Source of the DNA: Streptomyces smyrnaeus
GTDB taxonomy: Bacteria > Actinomycetota > Actinomycetes > Streptomycetales > Streptomycetaceae
Reading direction: 5' to 3'
Assembly (NCBI RefSeq): GCF_017676345.1
Contig: NZ_JAFFZM010000007.1
Location: 186,001 to 250,000, forward strand
Length of the DNA: 64,000 bases
In this document: positions 1-7,446 of the stretch, one piece after another
Numbering within the stretch: the first letter of the stretch is position 1
Layout: every line of letters begins with the position of its first letter
Translations under genes and position numbers: made by a program
The notes under the pieces: generated by a model
Seen by the model: the letters and a program-made list of their open reading frames with translations, nothing else
The model's database searches: none
Told to the model about the DNA's origin: nothing

Positions 1-732
1 GCCGGCGTCGTGGTGCGCGCCGCATCCGACGGCTCAGGGCCATCCGAAGGTACGCGCGTCGCGCTGGGGATGTCATCCCATGCGTGGGCGGAGCGGGTGG
101 CAGTCAGCCCCGCCTCGCTCGGCACCGTCCCCGAGGGCGTGGAGCTGGCCGACGGTGCCGCGCTGGGGATCGCGGGAGTCACCGCTCTGCGGGTACTGCG
201 CAAGCGTTCCCTGCTGGCGCGCGACGTGCTGGTCACCGGCGCCAGCGGGGGCGTGGGGCACTTCGCCGTCCAGTTGGCGGCGCTGGCGGGTGCCCGGGTG
301 ACGGCGCTCGTGGGTACGCCGGACCGGGCCGCCGGACTCCGCGAACTCGGGGCCGACAAGGTCCTGACCGACCTGGCCGGGACCGAGGACCGGTTCGACC
401 TCGTCCTGGACACGGTCGGTGGGCCGCTGATCGCCCAGGCGTGGAGTTCCCTCGCCGAAGGCGGCACCATCCACCTGGTCGGTTACTCCTCGGGGCAGGA
501 CACCACATTCCCGTCAGGGACCTTGTTCGGCTTCGGCGAACCCCGCAGCATCGCCACCTACGGCGACATGACGCCGACCAGCGGGGAGCTGACGGACCTG
601 CTGGGCCTCATGGCCGCCGGGAGGCTCTCGGCACCGGTCGGACTGCGAGGCGACTGGCACGACGTGGACAAGGCCGCCCAGGCACTGTTCGCGCGGAAGG
701 TGCACGGGAAGATCGTTCTTGACGTGGTCTGA
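1..732 (+). CDS. Zinc-binding/quinone oxidoreductase-like MDR dehydrogenase, 3' part
   Basis: The reading frame is open from the first base of the window, so the gene begins upstream and only about 243 C-terminal residues are seen. It has the NAD(P)-binding Rossmann half of the medium-chain dehydrogenase/reductase family: the dinucleotide motif VLVTGASGGVGHFAVQLAA, then a hydrophobic strand before DTVGG and a C-terminal HGKIVLDVV typical of quinone oxidoreductases. Such enzymes reduce quinones or enones with NADPH in the cytosol. The stop lies 31 bases before the likely start of the AraC gene, so co-transcription is plausible. The exact substrate cannot be read from the sequence. Confidence 0.85.
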   Translation, partial: AGVVVRAASDGSGPSEGTRVALGMSSHAWAERVAVSPASLGTVPEGVELADGAALGIAGVTALRVLRKRSLLARDVLVTGASGGVGHFAVQLAALAGARVTALVGTPDRAAGLRELGADKVLTDLAGTEDRFDLVLDTVGGPLIAQAWSSLAEGGTIHLVGYSSGQDTTFPSGTLFGFGEPRSIATYGDMTPTSGELTDLLGLMAAGRLSAPVGLRGDWHDVDKAAQALFARKVHGKIVLDVV

Positions 733-763
733 CGTAGGTCGTCCGTCGACGAGAATGGAAAAA

Positions 764-1741
764 ATGGACGTACTCGCGGAAGCCTTGCGTGTATCGGGTG
801 CGCGAGGGGCGCTCGGGGTCGTACTGAAGGCCGGAGGAACCTGGGGCCTGTGGCTGGACTCCTACCCGGGAGCGGCACTGCACGTGGTGTCCCGTGGCAC
901 GATGTGGCTCCACGTCCCGGGCGGGAGGCCCCTGCAGGTGCAGGCAGGAGACGCCGTCCTGTTGTCGCCGGGCACCGCCCACGGGATAGCCGGCGGGTCC
1001 GGTATGACGATGGGTCCCTGTGACCGGAAGGCGACGGACCAGGCCCTCACCGACGGCAGCGCCCTGCACCTGGGCTCGACGCCGGCGCAGACGGAAGTGC
1101 TCGTCCTGCGCTACGAGCAGGACCCGGAGGTGAGCACGCCGGTGCTCACCTCCCTCGTCCGGCCGATGCACGTCACGAGCCGGGAGAACCCACAGCTCAG
1201 AAAGACCGTCGAGCTTCTCACGGCGGAGCTCGCGCAACCGCAGATCGGCACCACCGCCGCCGTCAACAGCATCGTCGACCTGCTGCTCATCCAGTTCGTA
1301 CGCGTCTGGCTGGCCCGCCACCCGGAGGAGCAGTCCGGCTCATGGCTGGGCGCGATGCGTGATCCGGTCGTGCGCGACGCCCTGGAATGTGTCCACGCCC
1401 GGCCGGAACGCCCCTGGACCACCGAGTCCCTGGCGGCCGCGACGGCGGTGTCCCGGACGACGCTGTCCAGGCACTTCCGGTCCGCGCTCGGACAGACGCC
1501 GGGCGCATACGTGACGCAGTGGCGCATGGATCTGGCGTCCGTCCGGCTCCGCGACACCGACGAGCCGGTCGAGTCGATCTCCGGCGCGGTCGGCTACGCC
1601 TCGCCACACGCGTTCAGCCGTGCCTTCCGACGTGCCCGAGGCATGCCCCCGGGCGAGTACCGCTCTCGGCTTCGCAAGGGGGCCGCAGGCAGGCGATCAC
1701 CGGTGCCCCTTGAGCACAGTGCGGTCCGGGCGGGTGGGTAG
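764..1741 (+). CDS. AraC-family regulator with N-terminal cupin domain
   Basis: A protein of 325 residues from the chosen ATG. An ATG nine bases upstream and a TTG further upstream are alternatives, but the chosen start gives MDVLAEALR, the usual opening of cupin_6-type AraC proteins. Residues about 5-180 form a cupin sensor with the HVVSRGTMWLHVPGG and SPGTAHG strands. Residues about 215-310 hold two helix-turn-helix units, LAAATAVSRTTLSRHF and ISGAVGYASPHAFSRAFRR, ending in the family motif PPGEYR. It binds DNA in the cytosol. It follows the oxidoreductase gene closely and probably controls it, as AraC/oxidoreductase pairs often do. Confidence 0.87.
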   Translation: MDVLAEALRVSGARGALGVVLKAGGTWGLWLDSYPGAALHVVSRGTMWLHVPGGRPLQVQAGDAVLLSPGTAHGIAGGSGMTMGPCDRKATDQALTDGSALHLGSTPAQTEVLVLRYEQDPEVSTPVLTSLVRPMHVTSRENPQLRKTVELLTAELAQPQIGTTAAVNSIVDLLLIQFVRVWLARHPEEQSGSWLGAMRDPVVRDALECVHARPERPWTTESLAAATAVSRTTLSRHFRSALGQTPGAYVTQWRMDLASVRLRDTDEPVESISGAVGYASPHAFSRAFRRARGMPPGEYRSRLRKGAAGRRSPVPLEHSAVRAGG

Positions 1742-1827
1742 GAGCGACGCACCTCATCCGGCCTCGGCTGGTGGGCTCGCATGTGGCCGCAGGCGAAGTG
1801 CCTTGCGCCCGACGACAGTTTCAGCGC

Positions 1828-1858
1828 TTGACCTTGACGCGACGGCAGGGTTTCTACT
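1828..1858 (+). promoter_or_regulatory. MerR-type promoter/operator, probably giving a leaderless mRNA
   Basis: TTGACC (1828-1833) and TCTACT (1853-1858) are separated by 19 bases, the over-long spacer typical of MerR-controlled promoters. The spacer holds an imperfect 10-1-10 inverted repeat, ACCTTGACGC (1831-1840) and ACGGCAGGGT (1842-1851). The ATG of the MerR gene sits seven bases past the -10 element, where transcription should begin, so the message is probably leaderless and the gene autoregulated. Confidence 0.7.
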
Positions 1859-1864
1859 GGCGGC

Positions 1865-2599
1865 ATGCGAATCGGAGAGATCGCCGCGCTCGTGGGGCTC
1901 ACCACCAGGGCGATCCGGCACTACCACCATGTCGGGCTGCTTCCGGAGCCGGAGCGGCGCCCCAACGGCTACCGCGCCTACAGCATCCGCGACGCCGTAC
2001 TGCTCGCCCGGGTTCGCCGGCTCACCGAACTCGGCCTCAGCCTCGATGAAGTGCGCGACGTCCTCGCCGAGGATGCCGGGCGCGAACCGGCCGAGGTGCT
2101 GGAGGAACTCGACGCCGATCTGGCCCGCCAGGAAGCCGACATCCGGGAGCGGCGCTGTCGGCTCAGCGCCCTGCTCTCCGAGCCGCCCGACGCGACCGGC
2201 CCCGTCTCACCCGCCCTCGCCGCACTGCTGGCACAGGCCCCCAGGACGGACTCGCCGAGCGCGGCCAAGGACCGCGACCACCTCACGCTGATGGACGCCA
2301 CCAACTCCGGCAGCCAAGAGATTTTCACGCTGCTCGGAACACTGGTCGCCGATCCCGCGGTCGTCGAACTGTATGAGCGCCTCGACGCGCTCGCCGAAGC
2401 CCCCGTCGACGATCCGCGGATCGCACCCCTGGCAGCGGACCTGATGGCAGCCGTCCCCGAGGAGCTGTTCGCCGCGATCCCCGAGGACGGGGTGGTCGTG
2501 ACCGGATTCAAGGAAGCGCTGCTCGCCGAGTACGCCCCTGCGCAGGCGGAAGTCGTGGGCCGGCTTATGGACGCGTTCATGGAGAGGGGCAGGGGATGA
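1865..2599 (+). CDS. MerR-family transcriptional regulator
   Basis: The 244-residue protein opens with the MerR winged helix: MRIGEIAALVGLTTRAIRHY, then the wing GYRAY and the long dimerisation helix to about residue 105. The remaining 140 residues form an effector region without the conserved cysteines of metal sensors, so an organic ligand is more likely. The start is fixed by a promoter whose -10 element lies seven bases upstream and there is no separate ribosome site, as expected for a leaderless message. The stop overlaps the start of the following membrane-protein gene by four bases (ATGA), so the two are translationally coupled and probably function together. Confidence 0.87.
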   Translation: MRIGEIAALVGLTTRAIRHYHHVGLLPEPERRPNGYRAYSIRDAVLLARVRRLTELGLSLDEVRDVLAEDAGREPAEVLEELDADLARQEADIRERRCRLSALLSEPPDATGPVSPALAALLAQAPRTDSPSAAKDRDHLTLMDATNSGSQEIFTLLGTLVADPAVVELYERLDALAEAPVDDPRIAPLAADLMAAVPEELFAAIPEDGVVVTGFKEALLAEYAPAQAEVVGRLMDAFMERGRG

Positions 2600-3435
2600 G
2601 CGGCCGGCCAAGGGGCGTACGGGCGGCGCGGATCGCGGTCGCCGCCGTACTGCCGGGGGAACTGGCCCTGGCGACCTGCCTGGTGACCGGGGTCCGGCCG
2701 CCCGGGTGGGCGCTGATGGGCGCCGAGGCGCTGGCGGGCGCGGTGCTGCTGCTGGAAGCATGGGTGCTGCGCTCGCTGTATGTCGCCGCGCGCGCCCGCG
2801 GCGCGGACCGCCGGGCGGCACGGCGAGCTGCCGTACAGGAGGCGGTGCCAGTAACTGTCCGCCGCCTGCTCCTCCACGAGCTGCGCGCCCTCGCCTCCCT
2901 GGGGCGGTGGGCCCGGCGCGGCACCCACGGGGTGCGCCCCGGGGACCTCGCTGCCGCGTACACCGGGCCCCAGACCGCGATGATGTACGGACTGCTCTTC
3001 GTCATGGTCGTCGAAACGGTGGGCCTGGCCTTCCTCATCCCATGGCCTGCGGTCCACCGGGTGATCCTGATACTCGACCTGTACGGCGTCGTCCTCGTGC
3101 TGGCCCTGCACGCCGCCTGCGTCACCCGACCGCACGTCGTACGCCCTGACGGCTCTCTGCGGATCCGCTACGGAGCCCTCTTCGACCTCGACGTACCGCC
3201 GGACGCGGTCGCCTCGGTCCGGATCGACCGGCGATACCCCGGGGGCGGCCTGATCACCCTCTCCGAGGGCGGGGTGCTCGACCTCGTCGTGGGCGGCCAG
3301 ACCTCCGTGACCCTGGAACTGAGTCGGCCCCTCCCCTTCACCCGCCCGCTCGGTGCGACGGAAGAGGCCCACACCATCCGCTTCCACGCCGACGACCCGC
3401 GCGCACTGGTCAGTGCACTCCGTCAGCCCGCCTGA
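2596..3435 (+). CDS. Membrane protein of unknown function, coupled to MerR gene
   Basis: I do not recognise a family. The 279-residue protein has two predicted membrane segments near residues 10-60, a basic cytosolic stretch (about 65-120), and two more hydrophobic segments near residues 130-185 (including LLFVMVVETVGLAFLIPW). The C-terminal 85 residues look like a soluble beta-rich domain, resembling the PH-like domains of small bacterial membrane proteins. Its ATG overlaps the MerR stop by four bases, so it is very likely part of that regulon. A role in envelope stress or drug response would be inference only. Confidence 0.72.
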   Translation: MSGRPRGVRAARIAVAAVLPGELALATCLVTGVRPPGWALMGAEALAGAVLLLEAWVLRSLYVAARARGADRRAARRAAVQEAVPVTVRRLLLHELRALASLGRWARRGTHGVRPGDLAAAYTGPQTAMMYGLLFVMVVETVGLAFLIPWPAVHRVILILDLYGVVLVLALHAACVTRPHVVRPDGSLRIRYGALFDLDVPPDAVASVRIDRRYPGGGLITLSEGGVLDLVVGGQTSVTLELSRPLPFTRPLGATEEAHTIRFHADDPRALVSALRQPA

Positions 3436-3567
3436 GCACACAGATCGGCTCCGACTCCCCGCCGACCGCCTCCCGGCGGGGTGTGGAAGCAGGGCCTCGC
3501 GCTCGCCGCCGTTCCCGCGCCCCGCCCTGAGCAGGCGTTCGTGGCGCCTTCGCGCGCTGGGAAGCAC

Positions 3568-3597
3568 CCCGCATCGCGGGCCTACGAGGGATGCGGG
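3568..3597. terminator. Possible terminator hairpin
   Basis: CCCGCATC (3568-3575) and GATGCGGG (3590-3597) can pair around a 14-base loop between two convergent genes. There is no T-run, which is usual in streptomycetes. The loop is long, so confidence is low. Confidence 0.35.
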
Positions 3598-3666
3598 AGG
3601 TGAGCGAGCCGCGCCCGGACACGGACGTGCCCCCGGTCTGCTCGGCCTCCACCGGGATAAGAGGCC

Positions 3667-4545
3667 TTATGCGCTGTCGCTGACTGTGCGCTGGTAGTGC
3701 TCTGCGATCTCGTCACTGGTCGTCAGCCAGATATCGGGTTGGGTGGCGAGATATTCCAGCGCCTCGTCGAGGTACTTGTGTCGGAACGGCTGGCCGATGA
3801 CGAACGGGTGCAGGGCCAGCGCCATGACCCGGCCACTGTGTGCGGAGTCGGCGTGCAGCTGCTCGTACTGGTCCTTGACGATCTGTACGAACTCCGGCCC
3901 GGTGACGCCCTTGCCGAACAGCAGCAGATCGTTGAGCTCGACCGAGTACGGAACGCTGAGCATGCCGGGAACATTCAGCCGGTACGGCTGATCGTCGTTG
4001 GTCCAGTCGAGCAGGTAGCTCAGGCCCAACTCGGCCAGCAGGCTCGGGGTGTGGAATGTCTCGGTCAGCCCCGGCCCCATCCAGCCGCGCGGTCGCTGAC
4101 CGGTGGCGGCGGCGATGGTCTCGACGATCTCCGTAAGAAAGCGGCGTTCCTCGTCGCGGCCCATACCGGTCTGCAGGATCGAGTTGGTACGCCCATGGGC
4201 GAGCCAGGCCCAGTTGCGGACCCGCCCGGCCTCGATGATCTGGGGATAGTGGTCGGCGACGGCGGAGTTCAGCAATGCGCTGGCCCGGATGCCGTGCCGG
4301 TCCAAGCTCTCGATCGTGCGCCAGATGCCGACGCGGACACCGTAGTCGCGCCAGCCGTAGTTGAGCGCGTCGGGGACCAGGTCCGCCGTGCCGGGCCAGA
4401 GGCTGGTGGAGGGGCGGTCGAGCAGGAAGTGCTCGATGTTGAGCCCGATGTAGGCGGCGACTCTGGCACCGCCGGGCCAACTGATCCGCGGGCGCTCGGT
4501 GATGGGGCTGTAGTCGAAGAGCTCGTTCTCCGTGGTGTTCGTCAT
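3667..4545 (-). CDS. Polysaccharide deacetylase (NodB-like/allantoinase-like) family protein
   Basis: A 292-residue enzyme of the carbohydrate esterase 4/PuuE-like group, which hydrolyses N-acetyl or cyclic amide bonds with a divalent metal. Recognisable pieces are the strand ARVAAYIGLNIEHFLLDRP near residue 20, the helix-rich barrel with GWMGPGLTETFHTPSLLAELGL around 140-165, and LALHPFVIGQPFRHKYLDEAL near 240. The usual first-motif aspartate pair is not obvious, which fits the cyclic-amidase-like branch rather than chitin deacetylases. There is no signal peptide, so it is cytosolic. The start was placed at the ATG just downstream of the MerR-type promoter rather than at earlier in-frame codons that would contain it. 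Confidence 0.75.
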   Translation of the reverse strand: MTNTTENELFDYSPITERPRISWPGGARVAAYIGLNIEHFLLDRPSTSLWPGTADLVPDALNYGWRDYGVRVGIWRTIESLDRHGIRASALLNSAVADHYPQIIEAGRVRNWAWLAHGRTNSILQTGMGRDEERRFLTEIVETIAAATGQRPRGWMGPGLTETFHTPSLLAELGLSYLLDWTNDDQPYRLNVPGMLSVPYSVELNDLLLFGKGVTGPEFVQIVKDQYEQLHADSAHSGRVMALALHPFVIGQPFRHKYLDEALEYLATQPDIWLTTSDEIAEHYQRTVSDSA

Positions 4546-4553
4546 GCCGACAC

Positions 4554-4583
4554 GGTAGAAGTTAACATCAATGTCAGGTTCAA
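4554..4583 (-). promoter_or_regulatory. MerR-type promoter/operator for the deacetylase gene
   Basis: Read on the minus strand, TTGAAC (4583-4578) and TCTACC (4559-4554) are separated by 18 bases. The spacer holds a 10-2-10 inverted repeat, AAGTTAACAT (4559-4568) and ATGTCAGGTT (4571-4580) on the plus strand, with 7 of 10 positions matching. The deacetylase ATG lies eight bases beyond the -10 element, so the transcript has little or no leader. The divergent MerR gene is the obvious regulator. Confidence 0.7.
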
Positions 4584-4615
4584 CTACCGGGTCGGCAGCC
4601 GAGAGCGAGGTCGAG

Positions 4616-4981
4616 ATGCGCATTGGTGAGCTTGCGCGGCGCACGGGAGTCAGCGAGCGATCCCTGCGGTACTACGAACAACAGGGCCTGCTCTCGCCCG
4701 ACCGCACCCCCGGTGGACACCGTGACTACCCGGAGCAGAGTGTGGACCGGGTCATTCGTGTCCAGGAACTCTTCGCTGCCGGACTGCACAGCAAGAAGAT
4801 CGCGCGGCTGCTTCCGTGCATGCGAGACGCGGACGGCGGCCCCTCGGAAGAGGCCACACCCGAGCTGATCGCCGAACTTACCGCCGAACGGGACCGCATC
4901 GACCGCGTGATCACCGAGCTGACCACCTCCCGCGGGGTGCTGGACGACGTGATCCACACGGCGTCGGAACACGACCGGTAG
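4616..4981 (+). CDS. MerR-family regulator, short form
   Basis: This 121-residue protein is only a DNA-binding head (MRIGELARRTGVSERSLRYYEQQGLL, cut here to its key run ELARRTGVSERSLRYYEQ) plus the dimerisation coiled coil (about residues 75-115). It has no effector domain, as in the short MerR proteins that sense redox or metal through the coil. One cysteine (LLPCM) lies in the coil region. The start ATG follows GAGAGCGAGG; upstream in-frame codons fall inside the operator and were rejected. It is divergent from the deacetylase gene and probably activates it. Confidence 0.85.
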   Translation: MRIGELARRTGVSERSLRYYEQQGLLSPDRTPGGHRDYPEQSVDRVIRVQELFAAGLHSKKIARLLPCMRDADGGPSEEATPELIAELTAERDRIDRVITELTTSRGVLDDVIHTASEHDR

Positions 4982-5195
4982 CGCGGGGCGCGGGTGTCGC
5001 GTGCGCTGCAGGGCCTTGACAGGCCGCACCACGTGGGACGACGTCGAAAAGCGCCACCTCGATCAACGCGGGCAACCGGTCGACCCGTGCCACCTCCGGC
5101 GCGCCCCTCGCCGCCTCTCGTAGCCCCTCGCCGCCTTTCGTATCCCTGGAACTCGACCGTGAGGCCTGGTCCGGCACGGACATTACGATCGATGA

Positions 5196-5591
5196 GTGAC
5201 GATCAGATATGAGTGGCGGAGCGACTTCGACAACACCGCCCTCAACGCGCTGCACGCCGACGGTTTCGGGCACCCGATCGCACAGACCGACTGGCGGGAA
5301 CAAGTTGAGAACCACAGTCTCGGCTGGGTTTGCGCCTGGGAGGAAGACTCGCTGATCGGCTTCGTCAACGTCGCCTGGGACGGCGGAGTGCACGCCTTCC
5401 TCCTGGACACGGTGGTCTCCCGACATTACCGCTCAAGAGGTGTAGGTGCCGCCCTGGTGGCCACCGCGGCGCACGAGGCCCGCGCCGCGAAGTGCGAATG
5501 GCTCCACGTCGACTTCGAGGAGCACCTGCGTTCGTTCTATTTCAACGCATGCGGCTTCAAAGAGACGACGGCCGGTCTGATCGCCTTGTAG
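5196..5591 (+). CDS. GNAT-family N-acetyltransferase
   Basis: A 131-residue single-domain acetyltransferase. The acetyl-CoA site is the run VVSRHYRSRGVGAALVATAA (around residues 73-92), matching the R-G-x-G-x-[AG] pyrophosphate loop, with the preceding beta-4 strand AFLLDTVVS. The C-terminal YFNACGFKET is the usual last strand. The substrate is unknown. It starts at GTG and stands alone, with a strong hairpin after the stop. Confidence 0.85.
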   Translation: MTIRYEWRSDFDNTALNALHADGFGHPIAQTDWREQVENHSLGWVCAWEEDSLIGFVNVAWDGGVHAFLLDTVVSRHYRSRGVGAALVATAAHEARAAKCEWLHVDFEEHLRSFYFNACGFKETTAGLIAL

Positions 5592-5624
5592 CGCCACGGG
5601 CCCCGGAGCTGCGGCCCGGGGAAA

Positions 5625-5675
5625 GGGCGTCATCCCCTGACGTCAGGAAGCGGCGCTTCCAGGGGGATGACGCCC
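5625..5675. terminator. Bidirectional terminator between convergent genes
   Basis: GGGCGTCATCCCCTG (5625-5639) pairs with CAGGGGGATGACGCCC (5660-5675) with one bulged G. Inside lies a second stem, GGAAGC/GCTTCC (5646-5660). It sits between the ends of the GNAT gene (+) and the AhpD-like gene (-), so it can terminate both. Confidence 0.75.
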
Positions 5676-5683
5676 CGCCCGGC

Positions 5684-6133
5684 TCACCAGGTCTTGCCGG
5701 CCTGCTCGCGGACCGTGCGGTTGATTCTGTTGAAGAAGTTGGTCATCGCGATCTCCAAGATGATCGCGCTCAGTTGCTCCTCGCTGAAGTGGTCGGCTGC
5801 GGCGTCCCAGATCTCGTCGGTCACGCCCGGTGCGCCGTCCTGGAGCCGGGTGGCGGCCTCGGTCAGGGCGAGGGCAGCCCGCTCCTCATCGGTGTAGAAG
5901 GGCGTCTCGCGCCACGCGACCACGTTGTGCAGCCGCTCAGCTGTCTCACCAGCCTTGTGCGCCGACTCGATCGAGGCGAAAACGCACGGGCTGCAGCCGT
6001 TGATCTGGCTGGTACGCAGATGGACCAGCGACAGCAGGCGCCCATCGACGCCCCCGGCGTGAATCGCCTTGTAGAGGTGCTGGATCGCTGTGGTCACGTC
6101 GGGATTCGCCTGGCCGTTCATACGTGCTTCCAT
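5684..6133 (-). CDS. AhpD-like/carboxymuconolactone decarboxylase-family peroxidase
   Basis: The 149-residue protein carries the redox motif CSPC followed eight residues later by a histidine (NGCSPCVFASIESAHKAGE), which defines AhpD-like alkylhydroperoxidases of the CMD fold. These reduce peroxides through the cysteine pair. The ATG follows GGAGCAACATCG, a good ribosome site, so the longer upstream reading was rejected. It is divergent from an ECF41/SigJ-type sigma gene. This linkage is characteristic of ECF41 sigma factors, whose usual target is exactly such a CMD, oxidoreductase or epimerase gene. Confidence 0.88.
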   Translation of the reverse strand: MEARMNGQANPDVTTAIQHLYKAIHAGGVDGRLLSLVHLRTSQINGCSPCVFASIESAHKAGETAERLHNVVAWRETPFYTDEERAALALTEAATRLQDGAPGVTDEIWDAAADHFSEEQLSAIILEIAMTNFFNRINRTVREQAGKTW

Positions 6134-6151
6134 CGATGTTGCTCCTTCATC

Positions 6152-6178
6152 GGTTACCTGAGCCCCTTCGGGTCCGTC
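6152..6178 (+). promoter_or_regulatory. ECF41/SigJ-type promoter reading toward the sigma gene
   Basis: GTTACC (6153-6158), a 16-base spacer, then CGTC (6175-6178). This matches the known ECF41/SigJ pattern (GTCACA, 16 bases, CGTC) with small changes in the -35. It would start transcription near 6185, about 30 bases before the sigma-factor ATG. Confidence 0.65.
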
Positions 6179-6187
6179 ATCACCCAT

Positions 6188-6214
6188 GACGGAGCAGAGC
6201 CGAGGAAGGTAACA
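6188..6214 (-). promoter_or_regulatory. ECF41/SigJ-type promoter reading toward the AhpD-like gene
   Basis: On the minus strand, TGTTACC (6214-6208), a 16-base spacer and CGTC (6191-6188). The -35 core and spacer length equal those of the facing promoter. The two -10 elements are only nine bases apart, so each promoter lies in the leader region of the other. Confidence 0.65.
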
Positions 6215-6216
6215 AC

Positions 6217-7098
6217 ATGTCCGACACCAGTCCGGCCGACCCGACGGCCAAGGAGTTCGAGGCCCACCGCGACCGGCTGCGTGCGGTCGCCCACCGCATG
6301 CTCGGATCGCACGCCGACGCCGAGGACGTGGTCCAGGAGGCCTGGCTGCGCCTCTCCCGCCAGGACACGGCGACCATCCACAATCTCGGCGGCTGGCTGA
6401 CCACGGTGGTCGGCCGGATCAGCCTCGATCTCCTGTGAGCGCGCCAGGCCCGCCCGGAGGCGTCCTACGACGACCGCGACGGGGCCGAGATCGTCGTGAC
6501 GCTCGACGACGGTCCTGTTCCCGAGGACGACGCAGTGCTCGCCGACTCGGTCGGACTCGCACTGCTGGTGGTCCTGGAGTCGCTCGGGCCGAGCGAACGG
6601 CTGGCGTTCGTGCTGCACGATCTGTTCGCGGTGCCGTTCGAGGAAATAGGGCAGATCCTGGGCAAGTCCACCGCCGCTGCCAAGATGCTCGCCAGCCGTG
6701 CCCGCAGGAAGGTGCAGGCGACCGAGCGACCGGCCGATGTCGGACGGGAGCAGCGAGAGGTGGTCCAGGCCTTCCTTGCGGCGGCTCGCGGCGGCGACTT
6801 CGAGGGGTTGCTGCGAGTGCTCGACCCCGAGGTGAAGCTGACCGTCGACACGCCGTCCGGCGTCGTCGTCACCCTCGGCGCCACCAAGGTCGCAGCCGGC
6901 GCGCAACTGTCCGCCGGCGCAGCCGCGCATGGGCGGGCGGCGCTCGTCAACGGCCTACCGGGGATCGTTTCCTGGCGCGCTGACGGCACTCCTCTCTCGG
7001 TCGTCGCGTTCACCGTCGCCAACGGACGGATCGCCGACATCCTGATCGTGGTCGACCCTGCCAAGCTCGCGCTGATGGGACTGCCGGACCCTGCGTGA
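6217..7098 (+). pseudogene. sigJ: ECF41/SigJ-type sigma factor interrupted by an in-frame TGA
   Basis: Codons 1-73 encode sigma region 2 (AEDVVQEAWLRL at about 40-50, GWLTTVVGRISLDLL). Codon 74 (6436-6438) is TGA, and the same frame then continues without a shift as ARQARPEASYDDRDG, region 4 (LGPSERLAFVLHDLFAVPFE, then a recognition helix near KSTAAAKMLASRARRK) and a SnoaL-like C-terminal domain ending in ADILIVVDPAKL, the ECF41 NPDKL-like motif. Relatives have arginine at the stop position, so one CGA-to-TGA change explains it. Unless read through, the product is an inactive region-2 fragment. The ribosome site GAGGAAGG is good. A sequencing error is the main alternative. Confidence 0.8.
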
Positions 7099-7446
7099 GG
7101 TGCTTCCCGGGCAGGTTGCCGGGGCTCCGGGGCGTTCGATGATCCGGTGTGCACGGGCGCGTATGGCGCGTATGGGTGCGTACGCAGCAGGCACGGCAGT
7201 TTCACCAGCACTTGAAGCCGAAGGGCGAGCGCCCGCCAGCACCCCGTCAGGGCACCGGTAGGGCACCGGTAGGGCACCGGCAGGACTCCGGCACGGCCCG
7301 AGGCAGGGAGCGTCGAACGGGAGGCCGAGAAGTCACTCGATCGTGAGTTCCGCCCGTTCGGATCACGGGATGACCCGATTCTGTGCAGGACGGGACGGCA
7401 TGTGAGCGGTGCCGCCGGGAGGCGTGGGAGCGGTGAGGGGAACGGC
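7099..7446. other. Intergenic stretch with short repeats
   Basis: No gene is supported here. It contains repeated GCGTATGG-like words near 7155-7185 and a three-copy 11-base tandem repeat at 7251-7283. The promoter of the isoprenoid operon should lie here, but no clear -10/-35 pair stands out. Confidence 0.5.
7251..7283 (+). repeat. Three tandem copies of an 11-base unit
   Basis: GGCACCGGTAG occurs at 7251-7261 and 7262-7272, and again as GGCACCGGCAG at 7273-7283. It lies about 165 bases upstream of the small protein gene that opens the polyprenyl-synthetase operon. It could be a regulator-binding array or simple slippage. Confidence 0.8.

Noticed and set aside
1978..3567. Very long open frame on the minus strand across the MerR and membrane-protein genes
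   Set aside because: High-GC shadow: composition is low-complexity Arg/Ser/Gly with no family motif, and the plus-strand genes have clear domains and coupling.
6496..7098. Separate gene for the C-terminal part of the sigma factor starting at the GTG at 6496
   Set aside because: No ribosome site, and the frame continues unbroken upstream to the TGA, so it is the second part of one interrupted gene.
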